This document shows positions 1 through 8,678 of a stretch of 13,091 bases of DNA, piece after piece. The DNA is from Lachnospiraceae bacterium (GTDB taxonomy: Bacteria; Bacillota_A; Clostridia; Lachnospirales; Lachnospiraceae). Position 1 is the stretch's first letter; every line of letters starts with the position of its first letter. The translations under genes were made by a program, and so were the position numbers. The stretch spans positions 1 to 13,091 of the forward strand of contig JAFQDI010000206.1 of assembly GCA_017416055.1 (NCBI GenBank). The letters run 5' to 3'. The notes under the pieces were generated by a model. It did not search any database, was not told the origin of the DNA, and saw nothing but the letters and a program-made list of their open reading frames with translations.

Positions 1-2252
1 ATTTTTTGCCAGATGAGACGTGATACGGAGGCACCGGTCACGGAGCCGTTGTTATCGTAGCCCATCCAAATACCGGCAGTATAATAAGGCGTGTAGCCTA
101 CAAACCATGCATCGTTATTGTCAGAAGTAGTACCGGATTTGCCGGCCACAGACATATCCGGAATCGCGCATACGTAGGAGCCGCTGATAATCGCTGTGTT
201 GAAAAGAGGCTCAATATCAATCGAGTCTTTCATTGCATCGGTCAGCAGGAAGGCAGTGGATTCCTTCAAAACGGTGTGTGATTCGGGAGTGTTATCAATA
301 ATTATCTTTCCGTTGCGGTCCAAGACTCTGGTGTAGAATATCGGCTCGGTGTAGATACCGTTATTTGCAATCGCAGCATAAGCAGCAGTCAGTTCCAAAT
401 TGGACACACCGTCTGTGATGCCGCCGAGGCAGAGGGTGGGCGTAAGGTCGCTGTAGACCTTTCCGTCCTCGGTCACCCGGTTTTCTACCAGACTGGAGAT
501 ACCGAAATTCAGCAGATACTGATAGCCAAGTGAGGGAGACACCAGTGTCATAAAGGACTTGGCTGCAATGACGTTCATCGAGTACTCAATGCCTTGGCGG
601 AACGTTGCATAGCCGATATAACCGTCAGGCCAAACGTAACTGCTTGCCCAGTAATTGTTGATCTGCTTTCCGTTTACGGAATAAGGTGCATCATACTCGG
701 TCGTAGCAAGCGTAGCTCCGGAAATATCCAATGCGGGAGCATAGTCTGCCAAAATCTTGAAGGTGGAGCCGGGCTGACGCAGGGTGTCAGTGGCACGGTT
801 CAGACTGAGGCTGTGCGTTTTTTCACCGCGGCCGCCGGAGATCGCCAGCACATATCCGGTATTCTGATCCATCAGAACAAAAGAGGTCTGAGGCTGGATC
901 AGAATGTTGAGATTTTCGCCGATGACAACATCGCCTTCATTCAAAAGATCCTTTTTATAGGCCTCAATGCAGGCCTTTGCATCCTCCTGCGAGTCAAAGA
1001 AGAAGTCTGCATCCGGGCCTGCTACCGCTTCGCTTTGATACCACAGTTTAACGTGACCCTTCATGAAATGCTCCGTCGTGCCGTCCGCACGGGTGACAGA
1101 GAGCTGGTAGGAGTCAATCGCATACTTGAGCAGCGTGTTTCCGGGGGCTCCGTGGTAATCTTGATTAATATAGTTGTTGATATCGTTGATCTCTTCGTCA
1201 ACGATTGCCTGAATATCAGAGTCCAAGGTAGTCTGAATCGTCAAGCCGCCGCTGTAAAGGAGATTGTAGGCATCCACCTCGGAATACCCTGCCTTTTTCT
1301 GGAGGTCTTCCATCAAAACCTCAATGATCGTGTCGGTAAAGTAGCTGTAAACTTTGCTCGTCTCGACGACAGAAGAATTCACTTCTGCAATACGAGTGTA
1401 CACATCGTCCGCAAGGGCTTCCTGCTTCTCTGATGCAGTGATTTTTCCCTGCTCCTCCATTTTGTCCAGAATCGTTTCCCGGCGCTCTGCGTTGTTTTCC
1501 GGATGCGTGATCGGGTTCCAGTAGTAAGGGTTCTGCGTGATTGCGGCGATGACCGCACATTCGGACAGCGTCAGATCACTGACATCCTTTCCAAAGTAGC
1601 GCTGTGCTGCCGACTGAACGCCCAGAGTGTTGCTTCCCAGATTGATCGTGTTCAGATAATGCTGCAAGATGATGGTTTTGTCCATGGTGTTTTCCAGCTG
1701 GACAGCCAAATGCTGCTCCTGCAGTTTTCGAACGATCATTTCGCCCATACTGGACTCAGCACCGCCGTCAAAGACAGCATTTTTCAATAGCTGCTGGGTA
1801 ATGGTGCTGGCACCTTCGGTCTCTCTGAAACCGGAGAGAATCGCCCTATATCCGGCACGCAAAATGCCTCGCAGATCGATGCCTCTGTGTTCCCAGAAGC
1901 GTTCATCCTCAATGGCGACAAAAGCGTCAATCAGGTTCTTCGGAATCTCGTCGTATTCCACCAGCTCGCGGTTAGAACCGGATTTGATCAAAGTCTGAAC
2001 GACATTGCCATCGGAATCCAGAATCGTGGTGGCAACACCGGTAGGTGAGAATTTTAAATCCTCAATATTGGGGGCAGTATCAATGATACCGCGATATACA
2101 CCGAGAGACAGGCTGGCAACCAGAACCACAACACAGCAGAGTGCCAAGATAGAAAGGTTGAAAAGGCCGGACAAAAAGCCTGTTTTGCGGCGTACTTTTC
2201 TGGATGTGATTTTCACCAGTTCGTTTCTCGTTCCTTTACTTCCAAAATTCAT
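1..2252 (-). CDS. Class A penicillin-binding protein (bifunctional transglycosylase/transpeptidase), 3' end outside window
   Basis: Membrane-anchored peptidoglycan synthase that polymerises lipid II (GT51 domain) and crosslinks stem peptides (penicillin-binding transpeptidase domain). I read 750 codons from ATG 2252 to the left edge with no stop. A basic N-terminus is followed by one membrane segment at about residues 29-52. GT51 motifs: EDERFWEHRG at 115-124 (E115 is the expected catalytic glutamate), STITQQLLKN from 149, then a RKLQEQHLAVQLE-type motif. Transpeptidase motifs: STFK with nucleophile S496 and K499, SMN at 558-560, and KSGT from 705, which is the KTG box with Ser replacing Thr. 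The start is set by AGGAGG 9 nt upstream of the ATG. The gene lies 60 bp downstream of the yigZ-family gene, probably in the same transcript. Only the last part of the C-terminus is missing. The class is certain; which PBP1 paralogue it is cannot be told. Confidence 0.96.
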   Translation of the reverse strand, partial: MNFGSKGTRNELVKITSRKVRRKTGFLSGLFNLSILALCCVVVLVASLSLGVYRGIIDTAPNIEDLKFSPTGVATTILDSDGNVVQTLIKSGSNRELVEYDEIPKNLIDAFVAIEDERFWEHRGIDLRGILRAGYRAILSGFRETEGASTITQQLLKNAVFDGGAESSMGEMIVRKLQEQHLAVQLENTMDKTIILQHYLNTINLGSNTLGVQSAAQRYFGKDVSDLTLSECAVIAAITQNPYYWNPITHPENNAERRETILDKMEEQGKITASEKQEALADDVYTRIAEVNSSVVETSKVYSYFTDTIIEVLMEDLQKKAGYSEVDAYNLLYSGGLTIQTTLDSDIQAIVDEEINDINNYINQDYHGAPGNTLLKYAIDSYQLSVTRADGTTEHFMKGHVKLWYQSEAVAGPDADFFFDSQEDAKACIEAYKKDLLNEGDVVIGENLNILIQPQTSFVLMDQNTGYVLAISGGRGEKTHSLSLNRATDTLRQPGSTFKILADYAPALDISGATLATTEYDAPYSVNGKQINNYWASSYVWPDGYIGYATFRQGIEYSMNVIAAKSFMTLVSPSLGYQYLLNFGISSLVENRVTEDGKVYSDLTPTLCLGGITDGVSNLELTAAYAAIANNGIYTEPIFYTRVLDRNGKIIIDNTPESHTVLKESTAFLLTDAMKDSIDIEPLFNTAIISGSYVCAIPDMSVAGKSGTTSDNNDAWFVGYTPYYTAGIWMGYDNNGSVTGASVSRLIWQK

Positions 2253-2270
2253 AAATAACTTCCTCCTGTC

Positions 2271-2292
2271 CACACCATATCACAAGGGTGTG
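2271..2292 (-). promoter_or_regulatory. Short inverted repeat just before the PBP ribosome binding site
   Basis: CACACC (2271-2276) and GGTGTG (2287-2292) form a perfect 6-bp stem with a 10-nt loop in the gap between the yigZ-family gene and the PBP gene. On the transcribed strand the stem ends 3 nt before the AGGAGG Shine-Dalgarno sequence. There is no U-run, so it is not a terminator. It could slightly affect translation or RNA processing, or be chance. Confidence 0.3.
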
Positions 2293-2312
2293 AATAGTTT
2301 ATGGATAGAATA

Positions 2313-2939
2313 TTACAAATATATTTCATTTGATACGTCCATGGATACACGTGCGTTGGTTGCTTCGGTGACAGCAGACTGAATGTGGGGAAGATCCTCG
2401 CTGGGGACGGCAACCGTCATCGTGACAACGTCGGTGTAGTCAGTGGACAGACAACTTAGCCCTTCGCTCGCAATGAGGTATTGTAACTTACCGACCAGCG
2501 TGTAATCACAGGTAATCTTCAGGTGATAACCGGGAATACACTCCATAATCAGGCTGGCATCCAGTCCGGCTTTTGTCGCGGCGGTGTAGGCGCGGATCAG
2601 CCCGCCGGTACCCAAGAGCACACCTCCAAAGTATCGCGTCACGACAACACACACATTGGTTAGACCGGCTCCGTTTAAGACATCCATCATGGGGCGTCCG
2701 GCAGTTTGGCCGGGTTCGCCGTCATCGCTGCAGCGCTGGATCGGATGGGTGATTCCCACGGAGTAGGCAGAACAGTTGTGCCTTGCGTCCCAGTATTTTT
2801 TTTTCATCTCGTCAATGAAGGAGATAGCTTCCTCCTCGGAGGAGACGGGGCGAACGGTGGCGATGAAACGCGATTTTTTCTCCACGATCTCGCCCTGACC
2901 GCCTTCAGCCACAGTGGTGTATCGAATCAGTTTGCTCAT
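2313..2939 (-). CDS. yigZ: YigZ/IMPACT family protein (UPF0029)
   Basis: 208-residue protein of the YigZ/IMPACT family, whose bacterial members are about 200-215 residues and have no firmly settled biochemical role; a link to translation or nucleic-acid binding is proposed from the eukaryotic IMPACT relatives. The N-terminal domain carries the hallmarks EKKSRFIA near residue 20, DARHNCSAY, the SDDGEPGQTAGRPMM box (family consensus SDDGEPxGTAGxP) and VVVTRYFGGVLLGTGGLIRAY. The remaining 70 or so residues match the expected C-terminal ferredoxin-like DUF1949 domain. ATG 2939 has AGAGGAAC immediately upstream. The gene starts 12 bp after argH ends, suggesting co-transcription and possible coupling. 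The coding strand has a run of nine A (2796-2804) encoding KKK, a possible slippage site. The family call is firm; the function is unknown. Confidence 0.95.
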   Translation of the reverse strand: MSKLIRYTTVAEGGQGEIVEKKSRFIATVRPVSSEEEAISFIDEMKKKYWDARHNCSAYSVGITHPIQRCSDDGEPGQTAGRPMMDVLNGAGLTNVCVVVTRYFGGVLLGTGGLIRAYTAATKAGLDASLIMECIPGYHLKITCDYTLVGKLQYLIASEGLSCLSTDYTDVVTMTVAVPSEDLPHIQSAVTEATNARVSMDVSNEIYL

Positions 2940-2951
2940 AGTTCCTCTGAA

Positions 2952-4331
2952 TTAAGCCTTTCCCTGAAGGGAAGCTTTATACGTTTCAATGACAGATTTC
3001 ATTGCTTCGGGGCCGGGGGCACCGATGGTCATCCGTTTTTCGACGCAGGTCTTTAAGCTGATCGCTTCATAGATATCCTCGTCAAAAACGGGGCTGATGG
3101 CGCGATATTCCTCTAACGTGAAATCAAGGAGTGCCTTGTCGTGGGCAAGACCATAGAGTACCAGTTCGCCGACGATGCGGTGTGCGTCACGGAATGCTAC
3201 ACCCTTGCCCACCAGATAATCTGCGGCATCTGTGGCGTTGGTGAAGCCGTTCATCGCACTGCGCTCCATCACATCCTTGCAAAAGGTGATGGTGGAGAGC
3301 ATACCGTCGAACAGTGAAATACAGGCCTTTACGGTGTCGATCGCATCGTAGGTCACCTCTTTATCTTCCTGCATATCTTTATTGTATGCGAGAGGAAGCC
3401 CCTTCATGGTGGTGAGCAGAGACATCAATGCACCGTAAACACGTCCCGTCTTACCGCGAACCAATTCGGCGATATCCGGGTTCTTTTTCTGAGGCATAAT
3501 GCTGGAACCGGTGCTGTAGGCATCATCCAACTCGATAAATCCGTATTCGTTGGAATTCCAGATGATGATCTCCTCAGAAAAACGGCTCAAATGCATCATG
3601 ATCGTGGACAGCGCAGAGAGTAATTCAATCAGGTAGTCGCGGTCTGCCACGGAATCAAGACTGTTGAGGGTGGGACCGTCAAAGTCGAGCAGGGTTGCGG
3701 TGTAAGCTCTGTCCAAGGGATAGGTTGTTCCGGCCAGTGCTCCTGAGCCCAAAGGGCACAGATTTAATCGGTGTCGGATATCGTTAAGGCGGGAACGATC
3801 CCGGGAAAACATCTCAAAATATGCGCCGAAATGATGCGCCACGGTGATGGGCTGCGCTTTCTGCAGATGCGTAAAGCCCGGCATATAGGTGTGCAGGTTT
3901 TCTTCCATTGTCCGTAAAATTGTGGAGAGCAGATGAGTCAAAAGCTCATTCAGATCATCAATCTCATCGCGGATATACAGCTTCATATCCAGCGCAACCT
4001 GATCGTTTCGGCTGCGGCCGGTGTGCAGTCGCTTTCCGGCTTCACCGATGCGCTCGGTCAGAACAGCTTCCACAAAAGAGTGGATATCTTCGCTCTCGGG
4101 ATCGATAGTCAGCGCGCCGGTATTCAAATCGTCAAGGATGCCCGAAAGTCCGGCGATGATCTGATCGCGGTCGGAATCAGTCAGAATTCCTTGTTTTGCA
4201 AGCATAGTCACATGGGCAATACTTCCGCGGATATCCTGACGGTACATCCGCTGGTCAAAGGAAATTGAAGAGTTAAAATCATTTACTGCATGATTTTCTT
4301 CTTTGGTAAAACGTCCACCCCATAATTTCAT
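2952..4331 (-). CDS. argH: Argininosuccinate lyase
   Basis: Cytoplasmic enzyme for the last step of arginine synthesis, splitting argininosuccinate into arginine and fumarate; a homotetramer of the fumarase/aspartase superfamily. I choose ATG 4331 (459 residues, beginning MKLWGGRF as in most ArgH). The alternative in-frame TTG at 4337 would add two residues but lies only 2-3 nt from the GGAG ribosome binding site, whereas the ATG has about 8 nt. Motifs: HTGRSRND near 103-110, [10 protein letters not shown] near 152-161 with the conserved catalytic-site histidine, and the superfamily signature [12 protein letters not shown] near 275-286 on the flexible loop that holds the catalytic serine. Length is normal and nothing is missing. 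The gene starts 2 nt after the yfhO stop codon, so translation is probably coupled. No argG or other arginine gene is present in the window, so its place inside an envelope gene run is unusual. Confidence 0.98.
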   Translation of the reverse strand: MKLWGGRFTKEENHAVNDFNSSISFDQRMYRQDIRGSIAHVTMLAKQGILTDSDRDQIIAGLSGILDDLNTGALTIDPESEDIHSFVEAVLTERIGEAGKRLHTGRSRNDQVALDMKLYIRDEIDDLNELLTHLLSTILRTMEENLHTYMPGFTHLQKAQPITVAHHFGAYFEMFSRDRSRLNDIRHRLNLCPLGSGALAGTTYPLDRAYTATLLDFDGPTLNSLDSVADRDYLIELLSALSTIMMHLSRFSEEIIIWNSNEYGFIELDDAYSTGSSIMPQKKNPDIAELVRGKTGRVYGALMSLLTTMKGLPLAYNKDMQEDKEVTYDAIDTVKACISLFDGMLSTITFCKDVMERSAMNGFTNATDAADYLVGKGVAFRDAHRIVGELVLYGLAHDKALLDFTLEEYRAISPVFDEDIYEAISLKTCVEKRMTIGAPGPEAMKSVIETYKASLQGKA

Positions 4332-4333
4332 TG

Positions 4334-6988
4334 TCAATTCTCCGTTCTGTCAGGGTTTTCTAAATCTGAGAGAGTGGTCTCGGCGTTGGCGACTTTCTCG
4401 TCAATCGGCTCAGGGATACTCTCGTGTTGCATATCAAGGATTGGTTCATCGGATGAATCTGTCTCATCAGCCGCCGGTTCATTGGATGTCTCGGCTGAAG
4501 CGGAATCGCCGGGTTCTTCGACAACGGTGTTTTCCTGATTGGATGCTGCAGACGCCTTGTTTTTACGGCTGATCGTTACATGGACCAAAACAAGCAGTAA
4601 GAAGCAGAAGAGTGCGACGCAGGAAATCACAATACCTTCAGTCAACCCGTTGGGAGAGTAGCGCAGCTCAATGGTATGTTCGCCTGCTGTCAGCGGGACT
4701 GCCAGCATCGTCTCAGCGAAGGGAGTGACAGGAGTCTCTTTACCGTCCACCAGAACAGTCCAACCCTCTTCATAGGGAATGGAGGTGTACATCAGTCCAT
4801 CCTGAGTGCAGGTAATATGTCCGGAAACGGTGGAGGAGGTATACTCATCCACAATGAGAGACTGGGAGCCCAGCATCTCAATGGCCTGTGCAAGTTTCTC
4901 CTCATTCAGGCGGAAGATGGAAAGGCTCATATTGTCAGAGTCGGAGGAGGAGATGGTGAAGGAATCACCGTCTTCCAGCCATCCCAGATTCAGAATGTAG
5001 GAGCGTTTTCCGTCGTTGAACGTGGCACTGGTTTTATCTTTGCGCTGAGGATCTGAAAATACGTAGGAAACATTGTATTTTTCAACGGTGGAGTTGTTCA
5101 CGGCCACATAGTAATAACCGTCCTCCTTCACATCCAGTTTCTGGCTGTTGGTGGAGGTCACATTGGTGAACAGCTCGAAAACGGTGGAAATACCGGTCGC
5201 GGCTTTGACAAAGTTGTTCTGCATACCGATATCGTTGCCACTCTTGTAACTCCAGGTGGTGTTGATGTCTGCGGGCAGCATGAAACCGAGGGGAAGCCAG
5301 TAGGTCGCCTCATACATGGAGATGTTGCCCTCGGATCCGACCAAGGTGTGCAGACCGGTCTCCAGCGTGCGGTCCGTCGAGTACATATATTTGACGGACA
5401 AAAGTGCGGATGTCAGCGGTGTGGAACCGCGGAAGCAGTAAGCATTGGTACTTCCTTCCATGCCCCACTCTTTGTAGAGGGAAGTGACGTTGCTGTTGGT
5501 GGTGGAGGAGAAGATGGAAGCGGAGGGGAAGCCCACCCAGGTTCCGTCATTTTTGGTTTTTCGCAGAGAGTCATATTTCTCAATGCGGAAGAAGGTATTT
5601 TCCTTTTCCTTTACCTGCTCAGTCAGGGCTGCCATGGAGTCCGTGTTTTTCCAGTAGCTGGTACGGTTGGTATAGGTTACGCTGGTGATGCCGGTATTCA
5701 TTGCAGACTCAGCAACAATCACGGCCAGAGCGATGATCGCCAGGGTGACTTTGGCCGCCTTTTTGCGGCGGTACAGATAGATGATCAGCGCGTAGATTCC
5801 GAGGAAAATCGCAGTCACCAGATAGTGATGGAATTCAAAGGTATCATCTGTCACAAATTCCTGACACAGCAGGACAAAAGCCAGTGCGCCCCAAAAACTG
5901 CCCACGATCTGCAGACGAGTGTTCGCTTTAATCTGCAACCATGCCTCAAAGCCCATGCACAGAAGAATTGCAACGTAGAGGAAGGACTGGCGGCAGGGCA
6001 GCGAGTTCGGGTAGTGGAAGCCGTGCCAAATATAGTTTAATATATTGGTAGAGAAACTGATCAGCAAAAAGAACAGAAGAGAGAATCTGGTGATCTTTTC
6101 GCGGAACGGGATCTTTTTGTTCATGACATAAAGTGGAACGAGGATCATCGTGACCACGCCGCAGTAAATATTCGGCCAGTGATCAAGACCGGTCTCCACC
6201 GGCAGATTCACCAGGTGTCTCGCCAACATATCAAAGATCGAAAAATACACGGTCAGAGATGTCGGGAACGTGGAGTTCGCCGACGCAGTGGTTCCCAGAG
6301 CCATGATCGCAGGGATCAAAAAGACACCGGCCATACAACCTGCCAACAGAGAGTAAAGACCAAAATTGAAGGACTTGCGAAGGAACTGCCCGGGCTTTAA
6401 GGTCTTGTCAAATACCAGAACGATGAAATACAGGACCAGGAACATACAGATCATGATAGAGATATAGTAGTTGGAGAGGATGGAGAGCGCCAGCGTGATG
6501 CAATAGAGGAAACACTTGTCCTCCTTGATCAGGCGTTCCAGTCCCAACAGAATGAGCGGAGCGAGGAAAATGCAGTCCAGCCACATGATGTTCCAACTGT
6601 AGGCGGCCATGTAGGCAGAGAGTGAATATAAGGTGCCAAACAGCGCCAGCGCGAAGTTGCGAGTGTGATAACGCTTACTCAAATAGTAGGCAAAGGTAAG
6701 ACTGGAAAGTCCGATCTTAACGACTACCCAAAATGTGATAAATTCAATCACATACGCAGGCGGGCAGAGGATGACCAGCCAGTTCAGCGGACTGGCCAGA
6801 TAATAAGCCATCAAAGAAACGAAGTTGGACCCGAGACCGATATTCCAAGTCCAGGCAAGGCCTTCGCCTGCACGCAGCTTTCGCAAAAACTCGGCCATAA
6901 ACGGCGCATACTGATGATAGAGGTCGGTACGAAGAAAACTCTGTTCACCAAAGGGCCAGATGCCTCTCTGGATGAAGATGCCGATCAT
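4334..6988 (-). CDS. yfhO: YfhO-family membrane glycosyltransferase (5' end interrupted by an in-frame stop)
   Basis: Large polytopic protein (884 residues from ATG 6988) of the YfhO family. In Bacillus and Listeria these GT-C-type enzymes work with a CsbB-like transferase and a GtrA/GtcA protein, moving a sugar from undecaprenyl phosphate onto teichoic acid outside the membrane. Visible: the RTDLYHQY motif at 20-27 in the first external loop, with the acidic residue expected of GT-C enzymes; many membrane segments to about residue 420; a large external domain (about 430-780); a last membrane helix near 785-806; and an acidic cytoplasmic tail of about 76 residues. ATG 6988 is not a convincing start: it has no Shine-Dalgarno sequence and cuts into the first helix. 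A well-placed RBS and ATG lie in frame at 7066, but codon 5 is TAA (7054-7052); after it the frame gives SKLTWQDRLPFILAF, typical of this family. The gene ends 2 nt before argH. Confidence 0.88.
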   Translation of the reverse strand: MIGIFIQRGIWPFGEQSFLRTDLYHQYAPFMAEFLRKLRAGEGLAWTWNIGLGSNFVSLMAYYLASPLNWLVILCPPAYVIEFITFWVVVKIGLSSLTFAYYLSKRYHTRNFALALFGTLYSLSAYMAAYSWNIMWLDCIFLAPLILLGLERLIKEDKCFLYCITLALSILSNYYISIMICMFLVLYFIVLVFDKTLKPGQFLRKSFNFGLYSLLAGCMAGVFLIPAIMALGTTASANSTFPTSLTVYFSIFDMLARHLVNLPVETGLDHWPNIYCGVVTMILVPLYVMNKKIPFREKITRFSLLFFLLISFSTNILNYIWHGFHYPNSLPCRQSFLYVAILLCMGFEAWLQIKANTRLQIVGSFWGALAFVLLCQEFVTDDTFEFHHYLVTAIFLGIYALIIYLYRRKKAAKVTLAIIALAVIVAESAMNTGITSVTYTNRTSYWKNTDSMAALTEQVKEKENTFFRIEKYDSLRKTKNDGTWVGFPSASIFSSTTNSNVTSLYKEWGMEGSTNAYCFRGSTPLTSALLSVKYMYSTDRTLETGLHTLVGSEGNISMYEATYWLPLGFMLPADINTTWSYKSGNDIGMQNNFVKAATGISTVFELFTNVTSTNSQKLDVKEDGYYYVAVNNSTVEKYNVSYVFSDPQRKDKTSATFNDGKRSYILNLGWLEDGDSFTISSSDSDNMSLSIFRLNEEKLAQAIEMLGSQSLIVDEYTSSTVSGHITCTQDGLMYTSIPYEEGWTVLVDGKETPVTPFAETMLAVPLTAGEHTIELRYSPNGLTEGIVISCVALFCFLLLVLVHVTISRKNKASAASNQENTVVEEPGDSASAETSNEPAADETDSSDEPILDMQHESIPEPIDEKVANAETTLSDLENPDRTEN

Positions 6989-7051
6989 GATCAGAACGGG
7001 AGTGATAAAGGCCAGGATGAACGGAAGCCTGTCCTGCCAGGTTAGTTTGGA

Positions 7052-7066
7052 TTATTGTACGGTCAT
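7052..7066 (-). other. Original yfhO start followed by premature TAA at codon 5
   Basis: On the minus strand AAAGGAG, 5 nt, then ATG (7066-7064) gives a textbook initiation site 26 nt after the gtrA-like stop. It encodes only MTVQ before TAA at 7054-7052. The same frame then continues without a stop for 21 codons to ATG 6988 and through the whole yfhO-like gene. Because frame is kept on both sides, one substitution (for example TAA from AAA, giving QKSK) explains it better than an indel. It may be a real nonsense mutation, a sequencing error, or a stop-and-reinitiate arrangement; these cannot be told apart here. Confidence 0.75.
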
Positions 7067-7092
7067 AATGTCTCCTTTGCGCAGTTGATAGG

Positions 7093-7503
7093 TCAGGATT
7101 TACGGAAAATAAACAATTTACTGAACACGTAATTGGCGATAACAACAAATACCTGCGTGCACAGCTTTGCAAGCATCTCAGAGAGGGAGAACCACTCCAC
7201 GAGAACAACCAGAAGAGCGGTACTGATTACGAGGGAAACAACGCGTGCACCGACAAATGAAATCAGTTCGCGGATCACCACCGCACGGCTGGTATCTTTG
7301 CTCTCAAAGACAAAGAGTTTGTTGGTCACAAAGGCGAATGCCACCGCGCCGACCCAGGCGATACCCTGAGCGATGAGATAGTGGATATTCAGCCAAAGCA
7401 GTGCCTGGAAGATGACCATATCTACCAGTGTGGTCAGCACACCGAAGATCAGGTAGGAAATGGTTTCTTTATTCAGATATTTTTTGATTATGTTTTGAAT
7501 CAT
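7093..7503 (-). CDS. GtrA/GtcA-family four-helix membrane protein
   Basis: 136-residue integral membrane protein of the GtrA family, thought to help flip or present undecaprenyl-phosphate-linked sugars in O-antigen or teichoic-acid glycosylation systems. Four hydrophobic segments are visible, at about residues 15-36, 42-62, 78-103 and 112-130, with positive charges favouring cytoplasmic ends. The two halves end in similar motifs (NKLFVF at 61-66 and SKLFIF at 128-133), as is usual for the family. ATG 7503 is preceded by TTGAGG with 8 nt spacing. The gene follows the GT2 gene by 20 bp and precedes the yfhO start site by 26 bp, completing the three-component arrangement. It also resembles GtrA proteins of phage serotype-conversion cassettes, but the YfhO partner favours the Gram-positive teichoic-acid type system. 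Confidence 0.93.
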   Translation of the reverse strand: MIQNIIKKYLNKETISYLIFGVLTTLVDMVIFQALLWLNIHYLIAQGIAWVGAVAFAFVTNKLFVFESKDTSRAVVIRELISFVGARVVSLVISTALLVVLVEWFSLSEMLAKLCTQVFVVIANYVFSKLFIFRKS

Positions 7504-7523
7504 TGGTTAAACCTCAAGTCAGA

Positions 7524-8471
7524 TTATTTTGCAGCCGAGTCGTTTTTAATATTTGTCTGGCGGATCAGATAAATGGGACGATTCTTCACCTGACGGTAAA
7601 TATGCGTCATATATTCACCCAAAATACCCAAAGACAGCTCCAGAATACCTCCCATACACAAGAGAATGCAGATCACAGGTGCACTCGCGCTCACGGAAAC
7701 GCCGGGAATCAGCCAGCGAATCACCGCAATCAAAGTATAGACAAATGCCACGGCACACATACCGACACCTGCTACCGTGAGCCATTTCAGCGGAACGGTG
7801 GAAAAACCGGTGATACCGAGCAACGCGTAGCGAAGAAGAGACTTAAAGCTCCACTTGGTCGTGCCGAGTGTGCGCTCCACATTCTCATACGGATACCACT
7901 TTGTCTCAAATCCCACCCAGGCAAAGATTCCTTTGGAAAAGCGCTCCACCTCAGCGAGTTTCAAAATCGCATCCACCATAGTACGGCGCATGATACGAAA
8001 ATCAACAGCGTTCTGAGGCATCTTAATCTCGGTCAGAGCATTGCTTACCTTATAAAAGAGGGAAGAAAACAGGCTGGACAGCCGCTTTTCGCCTTCGCGG
8101 GTGGTGCGCATTGCCGCGGCACATTCGTATCCCTCCTCAATGCCCTCCATCATGACGGGGATCATCGCGGGCGGGTGCTGGAGATCGGCATCCATAATGA
8201 TCACCAGATCACCGGTGGAATGGCTCAGTCCGGCGTACATGGCCGCCTCTTTTCCAAAATTTCGGGAGAAAGAAATGTACCGGACATCCGAGTGGGCGGA
8301 TGCCAGTTCCTTCATAATTTTCACAGTATTGTCACGGCTTCCGTCATCCACCAGAATAAACGTGAAGTCATAGCCCTTCATTGAGTCGGTGATTTTGCGG
8401 GTTTCCGTATAAAATGCGTTTAATACTTCCTGCTCATTGAAGCAGGGAACGATAATATCACAGGTAGTCAT
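7524..8471 (-). CDS. GT2 polyprenyl-phosphate glycosyltransferase (CsbB/GtrB/DPM-like)
   Basis: 315-residue membrane-anchored family 2 glycosyltransferase that probably moves a sugar from a nucleotide donor onto undecaprenyl phosphate on the cytoplasmic side, feeding the GtrA and YfhO partners. Motifs: IVPCFNEQE at 7-15, VDDGSRDNT at 41-49, SRNFGKEAAMYAG at 69-81, metal-binding DADLQHPP at 94-101 and VDFRIMRR at 156-163, followed by two C-terminal membrane helices (about 228-253 and 262-287), all typical of the CsbB/GtrB group. I choose ATG 8471, preceded by AAGAAGGGAT; an in-frame TTG at 8507 would add 12 residues upstream of the conserved start of the Rossmann-like fold and lacks its own RBS. 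It is the first gene of the minus-strand run, with two TATAAT boxes upstream. The sugar transferred cannot be read from the sequence. Confidence 0.95.
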   Translation of the reverse strand: MTTCDIIVPCFNEQEVLNAFYTETRKITDSMKGYDFTFILVDDGSRDNTVKIMKELASAHSDVRYISFSRNFGKEAAMYAGLSHSTGDLVIIMDADLQHPPAMIPVMMEGIEEGYECAAAMRTTREGEKRLSSLFSSLFYKVSNALTEIKMPQNAVDFRIMRRTMVDAILKLAEVERFSKGIFAWVGFETKWYPYENVERTLGTTKWSFKSLLRYALLGITGFSTVPLKWLTVAGVGMCAVAFVYTLIAVIRWLIPGVSVSASAPVICILLCMGGILELSLGILGEYMTHIYRQVKNRPIYLIRQTNIKNDSAAK

Positions 8472-8678
8472 AAATGTATCCCTTCTTGCGTTTGCTTTTT
8501 GAAGCAAATCAACTTATATTGTATTATATTTGAGGAGAAAAGTAAAGATTATAGTAAAAAATAAGCATATTTTAAGAAAAACTTTCATAGATATAGATAG
8601 AAAAGGAGAGATTGCGCCGCAAAACAGATGTGTGCAGCGGCTTCCTCAGAAAAACGTATCGCGAAAGGAGAAATACAA
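8472..8678. promoter_or_regulatory. Divergent AT-rich intergenic region
   Basis: The 207 bp between the two oppositely oriented gene starts contain no credible gene. The central part (about 8515-8605) is strongly AT-rich and should hold promoters for both directions. Nearer the SSB-like gene there is an isolated Shine-Dalgarno-like AAAAGGAGAG (8601-8610) with no well-spaced start codon. There is also a weak 5-bp inverted repeat, GCCGC (8616-8620) with GCGGC (8637-8641), separated by 16 nt. No convincing -35/-10 pair is seen for the plus strand. Confidence 0.6.
8523..8553 (-). promoter_or_regulatory. Candidate promoter -10 boxes for the glycosylation/argH/PBP run
   Basis: Two perfect TATAAT hexamers lie on the minus strand, at 8553-8548 and 8528-8523. 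The nearer one would place the transcript start about 45 nt before ATG 8471, a normal leader length. Neither has a good TTGACA-like -35 at 16-18 bp, so these are candidates only. In such AT-rich DNA a TATAAT can arise by chance. Confidence 0.4.

Noticed and set aside
594..1433. Long plus-strand open frame opposite the PBP gene
   Set aside because: The minus strand shows a continuous PBP frame with all catalytic motifs here; the plus-strand translation resembles no known family and has no RBS.
4331..4337. TTG start for argH at 4337
   Set aside because: It is too close to the GGAG site; ATG 4331 gives the family-standard MKLWGGRF N-terminus.
5348..6040. 230-codon plus-strand open frame opposite yfhO
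   Set aside because: It overlaps the well-supported YfhO protein entirely and has no RBS or recognisable domain.
6988..7066. Frameshift as the cause of the yfhO 5' interruption
   Set aside because: The RBS-linked ATG and the downstream gene are in the same frame (78 nt apart), so a substitution to a stop fits and an indel does not.
7503..8384. 293-codon plus-strand open frame opposite the GT2/gtrA region
   Set aside because: It is the antisense shadow of a gene with clear GT2 motifs; its His/Gln/Arg-rich translation is typical of a shadow frame.
8616..8641. GCCGC/GCGGC inverted repeat as a riboswitch or attenuator
   Set aside because: Only 5 bp with a 16-nt loop and no terminator or known aptamer pattern.
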